NCBI GenBank assembly: GCA_010645155.1
Contig: JAAGOF010000220.1
Location: 1,225,477-1,289,476, forward strand
DNA length: 64,000 nt
Source of the DNA: Tigriopus japonicus
Lineage: Eukaryota > Arthropoda > Copepoda > Harpacticoida > Harpacticidae
Direction of reading: 5' to 3'
Shown: positions 10,908-21,489 of the stretch, piece by piece
Position numbering within the stretch: position 1 is the stretch's first letter
Layout: each line of letters opens with the position of its first letter
Made by a program: the position numbers and the translations under genes
Notes under the pieces: generated by a model
Database searches by the model: none
The model's input: only the letters and a program-made list of their open reading frames with translations
Told to the model about the DNA's origin: nothing

Positions 10908-11126
10908 ATGTCCGATGATCAAGATTTTCACGTATTCGGATCTCCAGGCGGGAAGAATTTACCTTGCAACAAGCCGGAGCCACCCTCACCTGGAGCGATT
11001 CACCCGTTGCAAGAACAAATCCTGACCGAAAAACCGCTTGATGTAAAAGAGGACTGGACGATGGATCTCGCCTTGGAGATACAAGAACGACGTTGCCTCG
11101 GGTTTAGAAAAGACGGCACAACTTAA
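10908..11126 (+). CDS. small hypothetical open frame, 72 residues
   Basis: ATG-started frame (MSDDQDFHVFGSPGGKN...) ending in TAA 10 bp before the target duplication of the Gypsy element. I recognise no domain. It has more balanced base composition than the flanks, and so does the preceding 150 bp in another frame. It could be the last part of a host exon, a repeat fragment or chance. Confidence 0.15.
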   Translation: MSDDQDFHVFGSPGGKNLPCNKPEPPSPGAIHPLQEQILTEKPLDVKEDWTMDLALEIQERRCLGFRKDGTT

Positions 11127-11140
11127 AATGTTTTGCACTC

Positions 11141-11260
11141 TGTTCTATTTCCACTCTTTTCTTACCTCTCTTGGTCACACTAAAAACGAGTTCTCGTGGA
11201 GCCTCGATTTGTGAATACAAGCATGTTCTAAAATGGAGTATCTTCTCGTATTATTTAACA
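11141..11260 (+). repeat. 5' LTR of the Gypsy element
   Basis: 120 bp, TGTTCTATTT...TTATTTAACA. Compared with the 3' LTR it has one substitution and lacks a 5-bp ATTCG-type duplication. Very short for a Gypsy LTR. Confidence 0.92.
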
Positions 11261-11278
11261 TGGTGTCAGAAGTGGGAT
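11261..11278 (+). other. primer binding site, tRNA-Leu(CAA) type
   Basis: TGGTGTCAGAAGTGGGAT immediately follows the 5' LTR and is complementary to the 3' end of eukaryotic tRNA-Leu(CAA) including CCA, over 18 bases. Confidence 0.8.
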
Positions 11279-11341
11279 AGTGTTGTAATCATTGAACCAT
11301 CGCATCCATTGCCTGTCCCACAACTTAAGAAATATCAAAAA

Positions 11342-13870
11342 ATGGCCTTGGTGGATCTGAGGAATTCGATAAAAGCCTACAAAGGCCACTCTACCAGGAC
11401 GACTGAGAGTATCAAGAGATTGGTTTCTCAATTACAAACGAATCCAACTCCTTTAGGTATACAGGCCCTGGAAAAGGCTTACGTGAAGCTTGAGGTTAAT
11501 ACTAACAAAATCGAGGAGAAACTAATCATGTGTCAAGAGAGCGATTCATCGAATTTCGACAAATACTCCGATGAACTCGATGAAATAACGGGTTCTTTCC
11601 GAAAGTTTACGGATTTAGTGAATACTGCTTTAAGTAATTCTAATATCGCACCAGCTCCGCTAATTATTGCTCCACCTTCTGCAACTGGAGACAATCACAT
11701 GTCATCCAAATTTTCTGTCAACAAAGCATTAATGCCTGATAAGTTAACCAGGGATCACAATCCAACCGAATTCAGATCATGGGTGAAAAAGTTCCGAGCT
11801 TTTTTCTCTACATCTCATCTTGAGCATCAGACCGTCACCAATCAACAAGCTTATCTGTTTATTTGCCTGGATGTGCACTTGGAAACCAAAATGAGGGTCA
11901 GAATCACAGACACTACGCCGATATTTTCTCAAATTCAAGGGGATATGTCATGCATTGGACAATTAGAGGATGAGTTTCTTCAATTGTATCCTTTGTTTAC
12001 CAGACGACTGGATTTTTTTCGCCATACACAGGCAAGAAATCAAAACTTCTCTGACTTTGCTACAACGGATCTCGCTCAACTTTCCGTTGAGGAACTTTAC
12101 GTTTTTCGGTACATTTCTGGATGTACTGATGACCGACTTCAGGAACGGTTTATGAAGCTGGAAAAACAAATGTTGGAATCAATGAACAAAGAAGTTGCTT
12201 CATATGAGGTTGCAAAATACACAATCAAATCGGTATCAAACCAACCACAAATTAACAAGGCGTACGAGAAGGAACCTAAATTCAAGAAGCCTCCCTACAC
12301 CGCCAAAGTTACACCTGCAAATCTAAAAAACCGTTGTTTCAGATGTGGCTCCAACGAGCATATCAATAATTGTCCACGTAAGGATGACCTAACTTGCAAT
12401 AAATGTCACAGGAGAGGACATGCTGCAAAAGTCTGCTTTCAATCTGCCAAGAAAGGCGGTGGTAAACCTCGTGATGCTTCGCCACATAAACAGGATAATC
12501 GAACATACGCCATCACCTGTTTTATGACTTCAGCATCCCGACCCACACCAAAATGCAAGGTACACATTTTTTCAGCATCAAGTTCTGCTTCTTTCGATTT
12601 CGCAATTACACCCGACACGGGAGCCACAAGAAGCGTTATATCTCAGAACCTGATTCGAACGCACAAGTTCCCAGTTACAACTGAGGATGTTCGACTATTC
12701 AACGCCAGTGGTAAAAGAATGCATGGCGCTGGATCATCTTATCTAATCGTACAAGTGCCAAATGGTCCTATGCATCAAGTCCATGCTTTAGTTTCGAATG
12801 ATTTACAAGGCGAAGTTTTGATATGTTGGCACGATCTTATTGGTTTGGGAATCATCCATCCAAATTTTCCTGAACTACTTGATCAATCATTTGTGAACAA
12901 AATTTGCACAGAACCAGATTCGAAATCGAAAATCATGGAAGACTTCAGGGACGTGTTCAACAATACTCTAGATGGACGCCAAATTGCTGGACCTCCTATG
13001 ACCATACATCTTCAAGAAAACGTTGAGATCAAGCCCATGAAAGTACTTACTGCACGTCCGGTACCCCTTGCATGGCAAGATGAAGCCAACTCTCTTGTCA
13101 AGAATCTTATCAAGGATAGTATAATTATCCCGGTGACAGAGCCGACGGATTGGATCTCACAAGCCCATTTTGTTCCGAAGGACGGGTCATGGATGGACAA
13201 AAACGCCAAAGTCGGTCTACGTTTAGTCACAGACTATACTCATCTTAATAAGTTTGTAAAGCGTCCTGTCCACCCCTTTCCATGTGCTAAAGATATTATC
13301 CAATGGATTGATGCCAATTCGAAGTTCTTCGCCAAACTGGATTGTGCGCAAGGATATTTCCATGTGGTGCTTGACGAAAAAAGTTCTTACTTGACTACAT
13401 TCCTTCTATTCTCTGGACGTTATAGATATCTTCGGATGCCGATGGGACTTAACGCGTCTTCAGATGAATGGTGCAGAAGATCTGACGAAGTTCTCAAGGA
13501 TCTACCTTTCCTCAGGAAGATCGTTGATGACATTTTGATCCAAGCCGAAAATGAGAATCAGCTATATGAGCGAATTCGCATTGTGTTGGAACGATGTCGC
13601 AAGGCCACAATTGCCATCTCAATCAAAAAATTCGAAATGGGACGATCAGTTAAGTTCGCTGGTCATATCATTTCTGATGAAGGCGTAAAACCAGACCCTG
13701 ATAAAGTAATTTGCAATTCGAAACTTCCCTGCGCCCAAAGATGTCAAATCTCTAAGATCATTTCTTGGGCTAGCGAACCAATTGGGTTTCTTCTTACCCG
13801 ATTTAGCTCACGTCACGTCGATAATTCGGAAGCTCTTGCAAAAAAATGTCGCTTATCAATGGTTGGATGA
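11342..13870 (+). CDS. gag-pol: Gypsy Gag-protease-reverse transcriptase
   Basis: First ATG after the primer site gives MALVDLRNSIKAYKG. It has a Gag capsid-like region (..TRDHNPTEFRSWVKKFRAFF..), then two zinc knuckles CFRCGSNEHINNC and CNKCHRRGHAAKVC. Next comes an aspartic protease with PDTGATRSVI. The RT contains LRLVTDYTHLNK, AKLDCAQGYFHV, RYLRMPMGLNAS and KIVDDILIQ as the catalytic box. Gag, protease and RT are in one frame. At 13710-13712 (a TTT run) the frame shifts by one base and this reading then runs on into an irrelevant tail to 13870, while the true continuation lies in the next frame. Because Ty3/Gypsy frameshifts normally separate Gag from Pol rather than RT from RNase H, this looks like a one-base insertion or a sequencing error. 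Confidence 0.85.
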   Translation: MALVDLRNSIKAYKGHSTRTTESIKRLVSQLQTNPTPLGIQALEKAYVKLEVNTNKIEEKLIMCQESDSSNFDKYSDELDEITGSFRKFTDLVNTALSNSNIAPAPLIIAPPSATGDNHMSSKFSVNKALMPDKLTRDHNPTEFRSWVKKFRAFFSTSHLEHQTVTNQQAYLFICLDVHLETKMRVRITDTTPIFSQIQGDMSCIGQLEDEFLQLYPLFTRRLDFFRHTQARNQNFSDFATTDLAQLSVEELYVFRYISGCTDDRLQERFMKLEKQMLESMNKEVASYEVAKYTIKSVSNQPQINKAYEKEPKFKKPPYTAKVTPANLKNRCFRCGSNEHINNCPRKDDLTCNKCHRRGHAAKVCFQSAKKGGGKPRDASPHKQDNRTYAITCFMTSASRPTPKCKVHIFSASSSASFDFAITPDTGATRSVISQNLIRTHKFPVTTEDVRLFNASGKRMHGAGSSYLIVQVPNGPMHQVHALVSNDLQGEVLICWHDLIGLGIIHPNFPELLDQSFVNKICTEPDSKSKIMEDFRDVFNNTLDGRQIAGPPMTIHLQENVEIKPMKVLTARPVPLAWQDEANSLVKNLIKDSIIIPVTEPTDWISQAHFVPKDGSWMDKNAKVGLRLVTDYTHLNKFVKRPVHPFPCAKDIIQWIDANSKFFAKLDCAQGYFHVVLDEKSSYLTTFLLFSGRYRYLRMPMGLNASSDEWCRRSDEVLKDLPFLRKIVDDILIQAENENQLYERIRIVLERCRKATIAISIKKFEMGRSVKFAGHIISDEGVKPDPDKVICNSKLPCAQRCQISKIISWASEPIGFLLTRFSSRHVDNSEALAKKCRLSMVG

Positions 13871-15584
13871 ACATCAAAAGGCGTTCGACGAGGCAAAGCG
13901 AATTTTAACTTCGGATCTTTTGGTCAAACCGTTCAATCAGGGGTTGCCCACTGAACTTTTAACCGATGCCAGTAAACTCTATGGTCTTGGTTACGCCTTG
14001 ATCCAAAGAGAAGACAACAAAATTCGATTAATCCAGTGTGGATCTCGTGGTCTTACTGATACAGAAAGTCGTTATGCTCCCATCGAACTCGAATGTCTGG
14101 CTATTCTCTGGGCCACACAGAAATGCTATTTCTATTTGCTCGGATTACAAAACTACACTGTAGTAACGGATCACAATCCTCTTCGAGGAGTTTTCAATAA
14201 GTCGATTTCAGATCAAGAAAATCCTCGTTTACGCCGCTTTCGGGAAAAACTATCTGGGTACAACTTTACAATCAGATGGAACCCTGGCAAGGAGCATTGT
14301 ATCGCCGATGCCCTCTCTCGTTATCCAGTATTTCAACCCGATTCTCAAGATCAACATCACGATGATAGTGATGCTTCAATGGTTCTTTTTGTTTGCGCAT
14401 TTGATTGCAACCCTCAACTAAATTTTCTGTTTGATGCTGCTGAAAAGGACGAGGATTATCAAGCTATAATCACGCTTTTGCGCCAAGGCTTAAACGTCAA
14501 GTCATTACCATCAACGCATCCGGCCAACCTCTACAAGTCTGTTTGGTCTACGTTGTCTTTACTTTCTCATTCAAATCCAACCCTCATCATCATCAATGGA
14601 TCTCGAATTGTTATACCGAAAATGGCCCGTCAGGAAATTCTACGACTCTTACACTTATCACATTCCGGCCAAGTCAAAACGAAGAAATTGGCTCAACAAT
14701 TGTATTACTGGCCCGGAATCAACGCTGATATCAAACAACTTATAGAATCTTGCTCTACATGTCAAGAGCTCCGCCCATCACAACCCAAAGAACCGCTTCA
14801 ACTTACAAATGCCAATTTTCCTATGGAACAAGTCGGAATTGATCTGTTTGAGATCTATGGTCAATCATGGCTAGTAATGGTCGACAGATACAGTGGTTTT
14901 CCGTTTGCCAAACGCTTGACTAGGACAACAACTTCTAAAGTAATCGAAGCCTTATTATCCATCTTTGTGGACTTTGGGTTTCCTTCTATTTGTCGCACGG
15001 ACGGTGGTCCCCAATTCCGTTCGGAGTTCAAAGAGTTCTGTGCCTCCCACAACATTTTCCATGAATCTTCATCACCTTACAATAGCCAAAGCAATGGTCT
15101 TGCCGAAGCTGCGGTAAAGAACATCAAGTCACTTCTAAAGAAATGTCAAGAGTCTGATGAAAACTTCCCAGCCGCTTTACTAGAATGGCGTAATATGCCA
15201 CGTTCAGACGGATACAGCCCTGCTCAATTGTTTTTTGGGCGTAGCCAACGCACTCAGTTGCCGTCGTTGATTTTGGATGGTTTTATTGATGTTCAGGATG
15301 GTTCTTCAAAACGGTTTGCAGCAAGACGATATGCCAAAACTCATGCTGATACACATGCACATTTTCTACAACCTCTTAATGTTGGAGAAGAGGTCCTTCT
15401 TCAGCACCCAATATCTCGACGTTGGGATCAACATGGATTCATCCAGAATGTTTGTGAAAATGGCCGTTCTTACAAGATCAATGTCGGCGGAAAGGAGCTT
15501 ACTCGGAATCGCCGTTTTCTCAAACCTATCACTACTTCGTTAGAGGATGACAGTCAATCCGATGATCCACATCATGAAACATAA
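13713..15584 (+). CDS. pol: Gypsy RNase H-integrase portion of Pol
   Basis: This continues RT after the one-base shift; there is no start codon of its own. The RT connection LRSFLGLANQLGFFLPDL is followed by RNase H (LTDASKLYGLGYAL, ELECLAILWA, VVTDHNPL, IADALSRYP). Integrase has an H-H-C-C zinc finger (HLSHSGQ..., CSTCQELRP) and a core with IDLFEIYGQSWLVMVDRYSG, RTDGGPQF and SNGLAEAAVKN. By my count 34 residues separate the second Asp and the Glu, one fewer than the usual D35E. The stop is at 15582-15584, shortly before the purine tract. Confidence 0.85.
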   Translation, partial: AIRNFPAPKDVKSLRSFLGLANQLGFFLPDLAHVTSIIRKLLQKNVAYQWLDEHQKAFDEAKRILTSDLLVKPFNQGLPTELLTDASKLYGLGYALIQREDNKIRLIQCGSRGLTDTESRYAPIELECLAILWATQKCYFYLLGLQNYTVVTDHNPLRGVFNKSISDQENPRLRRFREKLSGYNFTIRWNPGKEHCIADALSRYPVFQPDSQDQHHDDSDASMVLFVCAFDCNPQLNFLFDAAEKDEDYQAIITLLRQGLNVKSLPSTHPANLYKSVWSTLSLLSHSNPTLIIINGSRIVIPKMARQEILRLLHLSHSGQVKTKKLAQQLYYWPGINADIKQLIESCSTCQELRPSQPKEPLQLTNANFPMEQVGIDLFEIYGQSWLVMVDRYSGFPFAKRLTRTTTSKVIEALLSIFVDFGFPSICRTDGGPQFRSEFKEFCASHNIFHESSSPYNSQSNGLAEAAVKNIKSLLKKCQESDENFPAALLEWRNMPRSDGYSPAQLFFGRSQRTQLPSLILDGFIDVQDGSSKRFAARRYAKTHADTHAHFLQPLNVGEEVLLQHPISRRWDQHGFIQNVCENGRSYKINVGGKELTRNRRFLKPITTSLEDDSQSDDPHHET

Positions 15585-15626
15585 GATATATCTTCCTTTT
15601 GCTCAACCTCTTCATTTGATTTTCAT

Positions 15627-15637
15627 AAGGGGGGAGA
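15627..15637 (+). other. polypurine tract
   Basis: AAGGGGGGAGA directly abuts the 3' LTR and would prime plus-strand synthesis. Confidence 0.8.
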
Positions 15638-15762
15638 TGTTCTATTTCCACTCTTTTCTTACCTCTCTTGGTCACACTAAAAACGAGTTCTCGTGTAGCC
15701 TCGATTCGATTTGTGAATACAAGCATGTTCTAAAATGGAGTATCTTCTCGTATTATTTAACA
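15638..15762 (+). repeat. 3' LTR of the Gypsy element
   Basis: 125 bp, same termini as the 5' LTR, followed by the CACTC target duplication. Confidence 0.92.
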
Positions 15763-16015
15763 CACTCTTGAAATTTTGTGAAAAAAAATCGACTTCTTAT
15801 TGAAAAAAGGCGTTTAAGGGTCCCAAGACAGAGTAGCCGTCCAACTTCGCCGACTGCGGTCCCCTACCGCCTCCGTGTTCACATCAAATGACGTTATGGA
15901 ACAGGTCGGTAAGAACCTAACGATAGGTACTTAGGCGAGCAGCAGTGGGCATCGGGCATCTGGACAAAAATGGGGTTGTTGAGTTAAAGAAGATCGGAAT
16001 CAACAGTTACGACTA

Positions 16016-17026
16016 ATGCCGCAACATTACCCCTCTTCCAAACCCGGTAACAAAAGAAAGAAATCCTCCCCTATCAAAACATCGCGAGAGGCCAAACTCT
16101 TAAAACACTTTCTCAAAGGGTGTAAATCGCACGATTTGTCCTCAACCACACCCGTGAATATGGCGCAAGCCCTCGACAAAAGTCAATCAAATAACACTTC
16201 GAGGGAACTAGAGAGGATCGAAGACGAAATGAAAAAACTTAAATTCAACGTAAACCCTTCAAACAAGGAGATTATGGAATTTTTGATCCTCTCAAATGAA
16301 AAAAGTGACCTTAAGACCAAAGAGACTTTGATGCACTTTGAAAATATTGTCATTCCCAAGATAGTTCAACGTGAACTTCAAAAGGAGCTTCCAGCATTCG
16401 AGGAGGGCATCGTACTAAAAATCCAACACAAGATTACGGATGACTTGGAGGCGAAAATGGGGGCGATAATGCTTGATCTGGAGTCGATGAAGAAGGAGAT
16501 TGTGGTCAATACGTCAAGGCAGGACAATCAAGACAAAAATCTCTTGTCTCAAAAAATCATGAGGCACGTCAAGGAAATTGCCTGAAAGGACGTAGAAAGA
16601 TCTGCGACTCTGCTCGGGCTACCCCCGGCCGAAGGGGAGTCTGGGAAGGAGGGCGACAATACCCTTGGTACAACACTGAGAAAGATCTTCCAAGAAGTCA
16701 CAGGCACCGGAATTGAGCCGACATTAACGGGTTGGAGGAGACTGGAACGAGCAAAACTAGAGGGGAAACAGCCACCAGTCACTTTAGATTTTGAAACCAA
16801 AGAGGCTCGAGATAACTTTATTGGAAAAGCGAAGTCAGCGAAGTGGACAATAAAAAGGACGGTCCCGCCCATATTAATGGACGATTTCAAGGACCTGGTC
16901 AAGATTGCCGACGAGACCCGGAAAAAGGAAGGAAGTCATTGCTTTGTTGGATGGAGTCGGGGTGAAATCTACTTCCGGATCAGGAAAGATGAAAAATTCC
17001 CATGGAGGACAACTATTAAGCGCTAA
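16016..17026 (+). pseudogene. LINE ORF1 protein with one in-frame TGA
   Basis: The ATG at 16016 opens a basic N-terminus (..KPGNKRKKSSPIK..) followed by long helical, Lys/Glu-rich sequence with coiled-coil character (..ELERIEDEMKKLKFN.., ..LQKELPAFEEG..). At 16583-16585 a TGA interrupts, but the same frame stays open to TAA at 17024-17026. The continuation (ATLLGLPPAEGE, TGWRRLERAKLEGKQPP, WTIKRTVPP) resembles the RRM-like and C-terminal part of L1-type ORF1 proteins. So this is a ~336-codon ORF1 with a single nonsense codon. An RNA-binding chaperone role is known for the family. Confidence 0.65.
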
Positions 17027-17163
17027 CCAACCGATGCCCACAAAAAGCTATCTTAAGAACATGTTTAGACCTATTATCTTATATTATTTTTATCTCGTGT
17101 GTCTTTTTCTCTTCTTCGTCTCTCCCATGTCCTGCTCACTCACTCCGCCACTCAATCCGATAA

Positions 17164-20100
17164 ATGATTCCTAACACTCACACGTCTTGCTCTGCAGTCA
17201 CAATTACGGTGGCCAATGTCAATGGTATAAGTTCATCCTTTCAAAAGCGAAGAGATATATTTCACTATTTTAAAAAGCATATCCCAAGTAGCATCACGTC
17301 CTTGATCGACACCCGACTTGCCAAAAAGGAAGAAGCAAAGGTTGCTGTGGAATGGGGACGCACAGACTCCACTTTCTCCTCAGGTAGTACAAGGTCCAGG
17401 GGCGTGTGCAACCTGTTTTCAGCAAAATCTGCCTTTGAGGTTGGAAATGCGGAGGCCACTCACGGGGGGAATGCTCTCTATCAGGTCATCCATTTCAGTG
17501 GGTTGAGGGTTCTCCTTGATACACTATACGGACCGAACGATGACACACCGGAATTCTATGAGGACGTTCAGTGTCGTGTCGAGACGATGCAAAGAGAGCA
17601 AGACATCGATGGGATAATTGTTCAAGGAGACCTTAATCTGGTTTTGGATCATGAACGCGACACAATTGGTTATGTACAAGAGAATAACCCAAGAGCAAAG
17701 AGAAGACTAGTCAAATTAATGGAAGATCTTGACCTGGTAGATGCTTTCGGCTATATGCATCCAGAAAAAAAGGAGCTTCACCTTCCACGCCAAAAATCCA
17801 ATTTCTCTTCAAAAAAGAGGCTTTCCTTCTAGAAAAAGAAGTCGCTTAGACTATCAACTATTGTCCAGTTCACTTTTACCGTTTCTCAAGACCATAACGA
17901 TAAACCCATCCTTCAAATCCGACCACTGCAGCCAGTCCATTGTACTGGACGTTGATCAACGGATGAAAGGCCTCGGCCTTTGGAAGTTTAATGCGTCTCT
18001 GCTCGAGGACAATATTTTCGTCACATCTCTCAACAATCTCATTCAAGAAGTTCAGGAACGGTACCTCCTTGAGACGGAAGACATTGAGGCTTTTCGGGCC
18101 AAGGACCTGACGCAACGTCAATCGACCACCCTCACTATAAACGCCAATACATTCTGGGAAGTCCTGTCGTCTGAAGCAAGGCTCTTTTCGATAAAGTTTT
18201 CATCGATAAAAAAGAAAAGGTTGGAGTCAAAGGAAAGGGAACTTGTAGAAAGCATCAGGACAATTGAAAGTAAGACAAACTCGGACCCTTGGGATGATAG
18301 TAACCACCAGACATTGATGGCTAATAAAAAGGAACTGGAACACCTTTATGAAGCGAAATACGAAGGAGCCAGAATAAGATCAAGAGCAAAGTGGATTGCC
18401 TTTGGAGAAAGACCGTCGAAATACTTCTGTGCCCTTGAGCGTGGAAAGATGAAGAAAGCGTATATTGGATCAGTGCTAGACCAAGACGGTCTTGAAGTAA
18501 ATGATGATATCCAAGTACGCCAAACGATCTTCAACTATTACAAAGAGCTATATGCTTGCAGAGATTGTTTAAAAAGCTTCGAAAGAGCGTGCCACACCTG
18601 CCATCGAGAAAAATCAAATATGATGGTGATGCAGAACGATCCAAACACGGATATTGATGACTTCCTTGGCAAGGCAAAAACACCAACCTTGAATGAAGCA
18701 GACCGTCGGGGGCAAGAAGGCCAAGTCACTTTTAGCGAGGCATCTCGGGTGCTACGAGGAATGAAAAACGGGAAATCTCCGGGCTCATCTGGATTCACAG
18801 TGGAATTCTTTAAGTTTTTTTGTAGTCGCTTGGGGCACCACGCCGTTAAAGCGATAAACCACTCCTATGAGGTCGATGGACTCCCAACTCTTCAGCGCCA
18901 AGGAGTGATTACCTTGATACCAAAGGCCGGAAAAGATAGGCGAAAAATAAAAAAACCTCCGCCCAATTTCCCTACTCAATACGCTATATAAGATTGCGTC
19001 TGGGTGCATAGCGGAACGGATGAAACAGTCGTTGGATACAATTATAGGGGAGGATCAGAGAGGATTTCTACAAGGCAGATATATTGGCGAAAATTTACGG
19101 AACGTTCAAGATGTCAAGGAGTTTGTAACAACAAGAGGAATCGAAACTGCGTTCATCGCGGTAGATTTTGAAAAGGCGTTTGACTCTGTATCCCATGCAT
19201 TCATCTTGAGGGCTCTAACCCACTTTGGATTCACGGAGTCGTTCCGGAAGTGGGTAGCTTTGCTCCTTTTTGGAGGCTACTCGGTGGTCAACATAAATGG
19301 ATCTATCACAAACCATCTTGCCATCGCCAGATCTTGTCGTCAAGGAGACCCCTTGGCACCATACCTGTTCCTTATTTGCATCGAAATCTTGGCAAACAAG
19401 TTGAGACAGTCAGAGAATATTAAGGGACTAAAAGTTCAAAACAAAGAACATAAACTGGACCTTTACGCGGACGACCTGTTTTTAACCATGAGCGGATCCG
19501 CAAAAGAGATATCGATTTCAATACATGTGGCAATCTTTTTGCTTGAAAAGTTTGCTTACATGTCAGGTCTGCATATCAATATAGAAAAAACAATTGCAGT
19601 CCCCCTTGGCGGTTTGTTGCCTCACGAACTGAAATTGAATGCGAATCTAAAATGGTCTGAAGAGGTCACTCTCTTTGGCAAGACGCTCCACATGGAAAAA
19701 GAATTTGACCAAGACAATGTGCTCGTGACCGAGGTCAAGAGGTTGTTATCCGAGTGGAAGAGGAGGGGGCTTACACCGTTGGGCAGAGCCACCGTCATTA
19801 AGAGCTTAGTGTACTCAAAACTTACTTACAGCGCAATGACAACGCCTGGCCCAAGTCCGGATACCATTCAGGAGATAGAAAAGATGACACTGGACTATCT
19901 CTGGAACTGCGGACCATCGAAGCTGTCTAAAACTGACGTGACTGCACCCAAGTGGCTTGGAGGATTAAACGTTCCAGACCTAAAAACGTTTGTCATGGGT
20001 CTGAAGGTTGGATGGTTTCGTAAGATGATTCAGGGAGATGATTTCTGGGGCACTATATTAAAAGCCGAAATGGAGAATAGGGCTCTCGATATGAACAAAG

Positions 20101-21034
20101 TTTTCACATACGGGAGTATTTACCTCCATAAGATTGCTACGTCTTTGGATAACATCTTCTTGAAAGAGACATTCGTTGCTTTAGCTAAAATGGCGGAGGG
20201 ACTGGAGATACGTCCCAAAGAGAAACTGCTGACTCCACTTTGGTACAACCCAAAGATAAAGTTTGGCAATAGGCACTTCAGTGAGTATACACTCTCCTGC
20301 TTGACCAAGTGCGCTTCGGTAGGGGACTTGATTGAGCCAACAAAAACGCCTCCGGGGTTTCTGAAACTGGAGGGGGAGGGAGTAACAGCTTCAGACCATC
20401 TCAAATATATCTGCCTCCGCAAGCAGGTGGGCTTGGATATACTTAGAAGTGAGGTGCCAAAAATCTAGTTGTGGGTCCAAAGCACACCTATCTGACGGAA
20501 ATTTTATGCTTGGCAAAGAAGGGAAGTGCAGAGTTCCGCAAGGCCCTGAATTACAAGAGTCTTGCCAACCGACCAATCTGCGAAGAAAAATGGCACGCCC
20601 GCATCGGTGGCTTGATCTCGATGCCAACATGGAACAAAATACATAGTGCCCCACACAAGCTGCATCTCGACCCTAAATATGTCTGGCATCAAATGAAGAT
20701 CAACCATAACATCCTGCTAACGAAGGAGAGGGTGAGCCGGTTCTCTAAGCAACTGCCCATAACAGACCCAACATGTGACTACTGTGGGAGGGAGAATGAA
20801 ACGACCCAACATCATCTCTTTGAGTGCGAGACAGTAAGGGCTTTTCATAGAAAGCTGGAGGAACTCGTTGGGCGTTTCTTCCTCTCTAATTTTAAGGTGA
20901 CAAGGACGACTGCGTTATTTATTTGTCCGGCAGTAAGAGGCAGACACCCAATCAATACAATTATGGTCTTGTCGAGATGGTTTCTGTGGTGCCACAAGAG
21001 AAGCCCTCCTCCCTTGCTTTACGACTCCTTCTAG
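17164..21034 (+). pseudogene. LINE ORF2: endonuclease, reverse transcriptase, C-terminal zinc knuckle
   Basis: It starts ATG, then ITVANVNGISSSF and IIVQGDLNLVLD, the APE-type endonuclease. The middle region contains AKWIAFGERPSKYFCALERG, and RT boxes MKNGKSPGSSGFTVEFF, GVITLIPKAGKD, GFLQGRYIGENLRN, AVDFEKAFDSVSHAF, SCRQGDPLAPYLF and LYADDLFL. GFLQGRYIGEN and KSPG..GF..EF are typical of the L1/Tx1 group. Near the end, CDYCGRENETTQHHLFEC is a CCHC knuckle. Three one-base frame breaks occur, at 17765-17771, 18949-18955 and 20459-20463, all inside A runs; otherwise the domains are complete. Endonuclease nicking and target-primed reverse transcription are the known family activity. Confidence 0.85.
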
Positions 21035-21489
21035 AGCTTCCTTAGGAGCGAATTATGGGCTATACGCGTGAGCCACACTTAAACAAAATGTGAGACAAAA
21101 TTCAACAAAAACTGGCTGCAAGACTTCATTGAACAGTTGGAGCGAGACGAAAAAGAAAAATGTATGAGAGAGTAACCATAGGTGAGAAGTGGAACAAGAC
21201 GGCTGGGTGTGGCGAAAGAAGAGGATAAGAGAGACCAATATACATGCCAAAAAGAAAAGGATCATTGCAACACGAATGAGAAATCTGACGCACCTGTTTC
21301 ATGCACCAACCTGATCCTTTGTATAATAAAAAAATTAATTATAAAAAAAAATTACTGAATGTTGTGATTTCGGCGGGAGAGGTTGCGTGAGTTGAGGGAA
21401 ATAAAATTCCGAGAGTTCAGAGTTCCGATATACAACACACGTGTTAACTTACCAAAAACGTGTTTAACATAGATAAACTCTGACGCAAA

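Larger units (their letters stand above)
11141..15762 (+). mobile_element. complete Gypsy/Ty3-type LTR retrotransposon, 4.6 kb
   Basis: Bounded by near-identical direct repeats of 120 and 125 bp starting TGTTCTATTTCC and ending TTTAACA, and flanked by the 5-bp target duplication CACTC (11136-11140 and 15763-15767). The primer site follows the left LTR directly and a purine tract precedes the right LTR. The LTRs differ by one substitution plus a 5-bp tandem gain, so insertion is recent. Internal order is gag, protease, RT, RNase H, integrase, which is the Gypsy/Ty3 order; the ..VDD.. RT box and short LTRs are compatible with a Mag-like lineage, which I infer only. Confidence 0.92.
15830..21350 (+). 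mobile_element. L1/Tx1-like non-LTR retrotransposon with ORF1 and ORF2
   Basis: A GC-richer 5'UTR-like leader starts near 15830. It is followed by a coiled-coil ORF1, then an ORF2 with apurinic endonuclease, RT and a C-terminal CCHC, and an A-rich tail (about 21322-21350, ATAATAAAAAAATT...). The boundaries are approximate; I did not find a clear target duplication. Base composition is clearly less AT-rich than the flanks. Confidence 0.75.
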
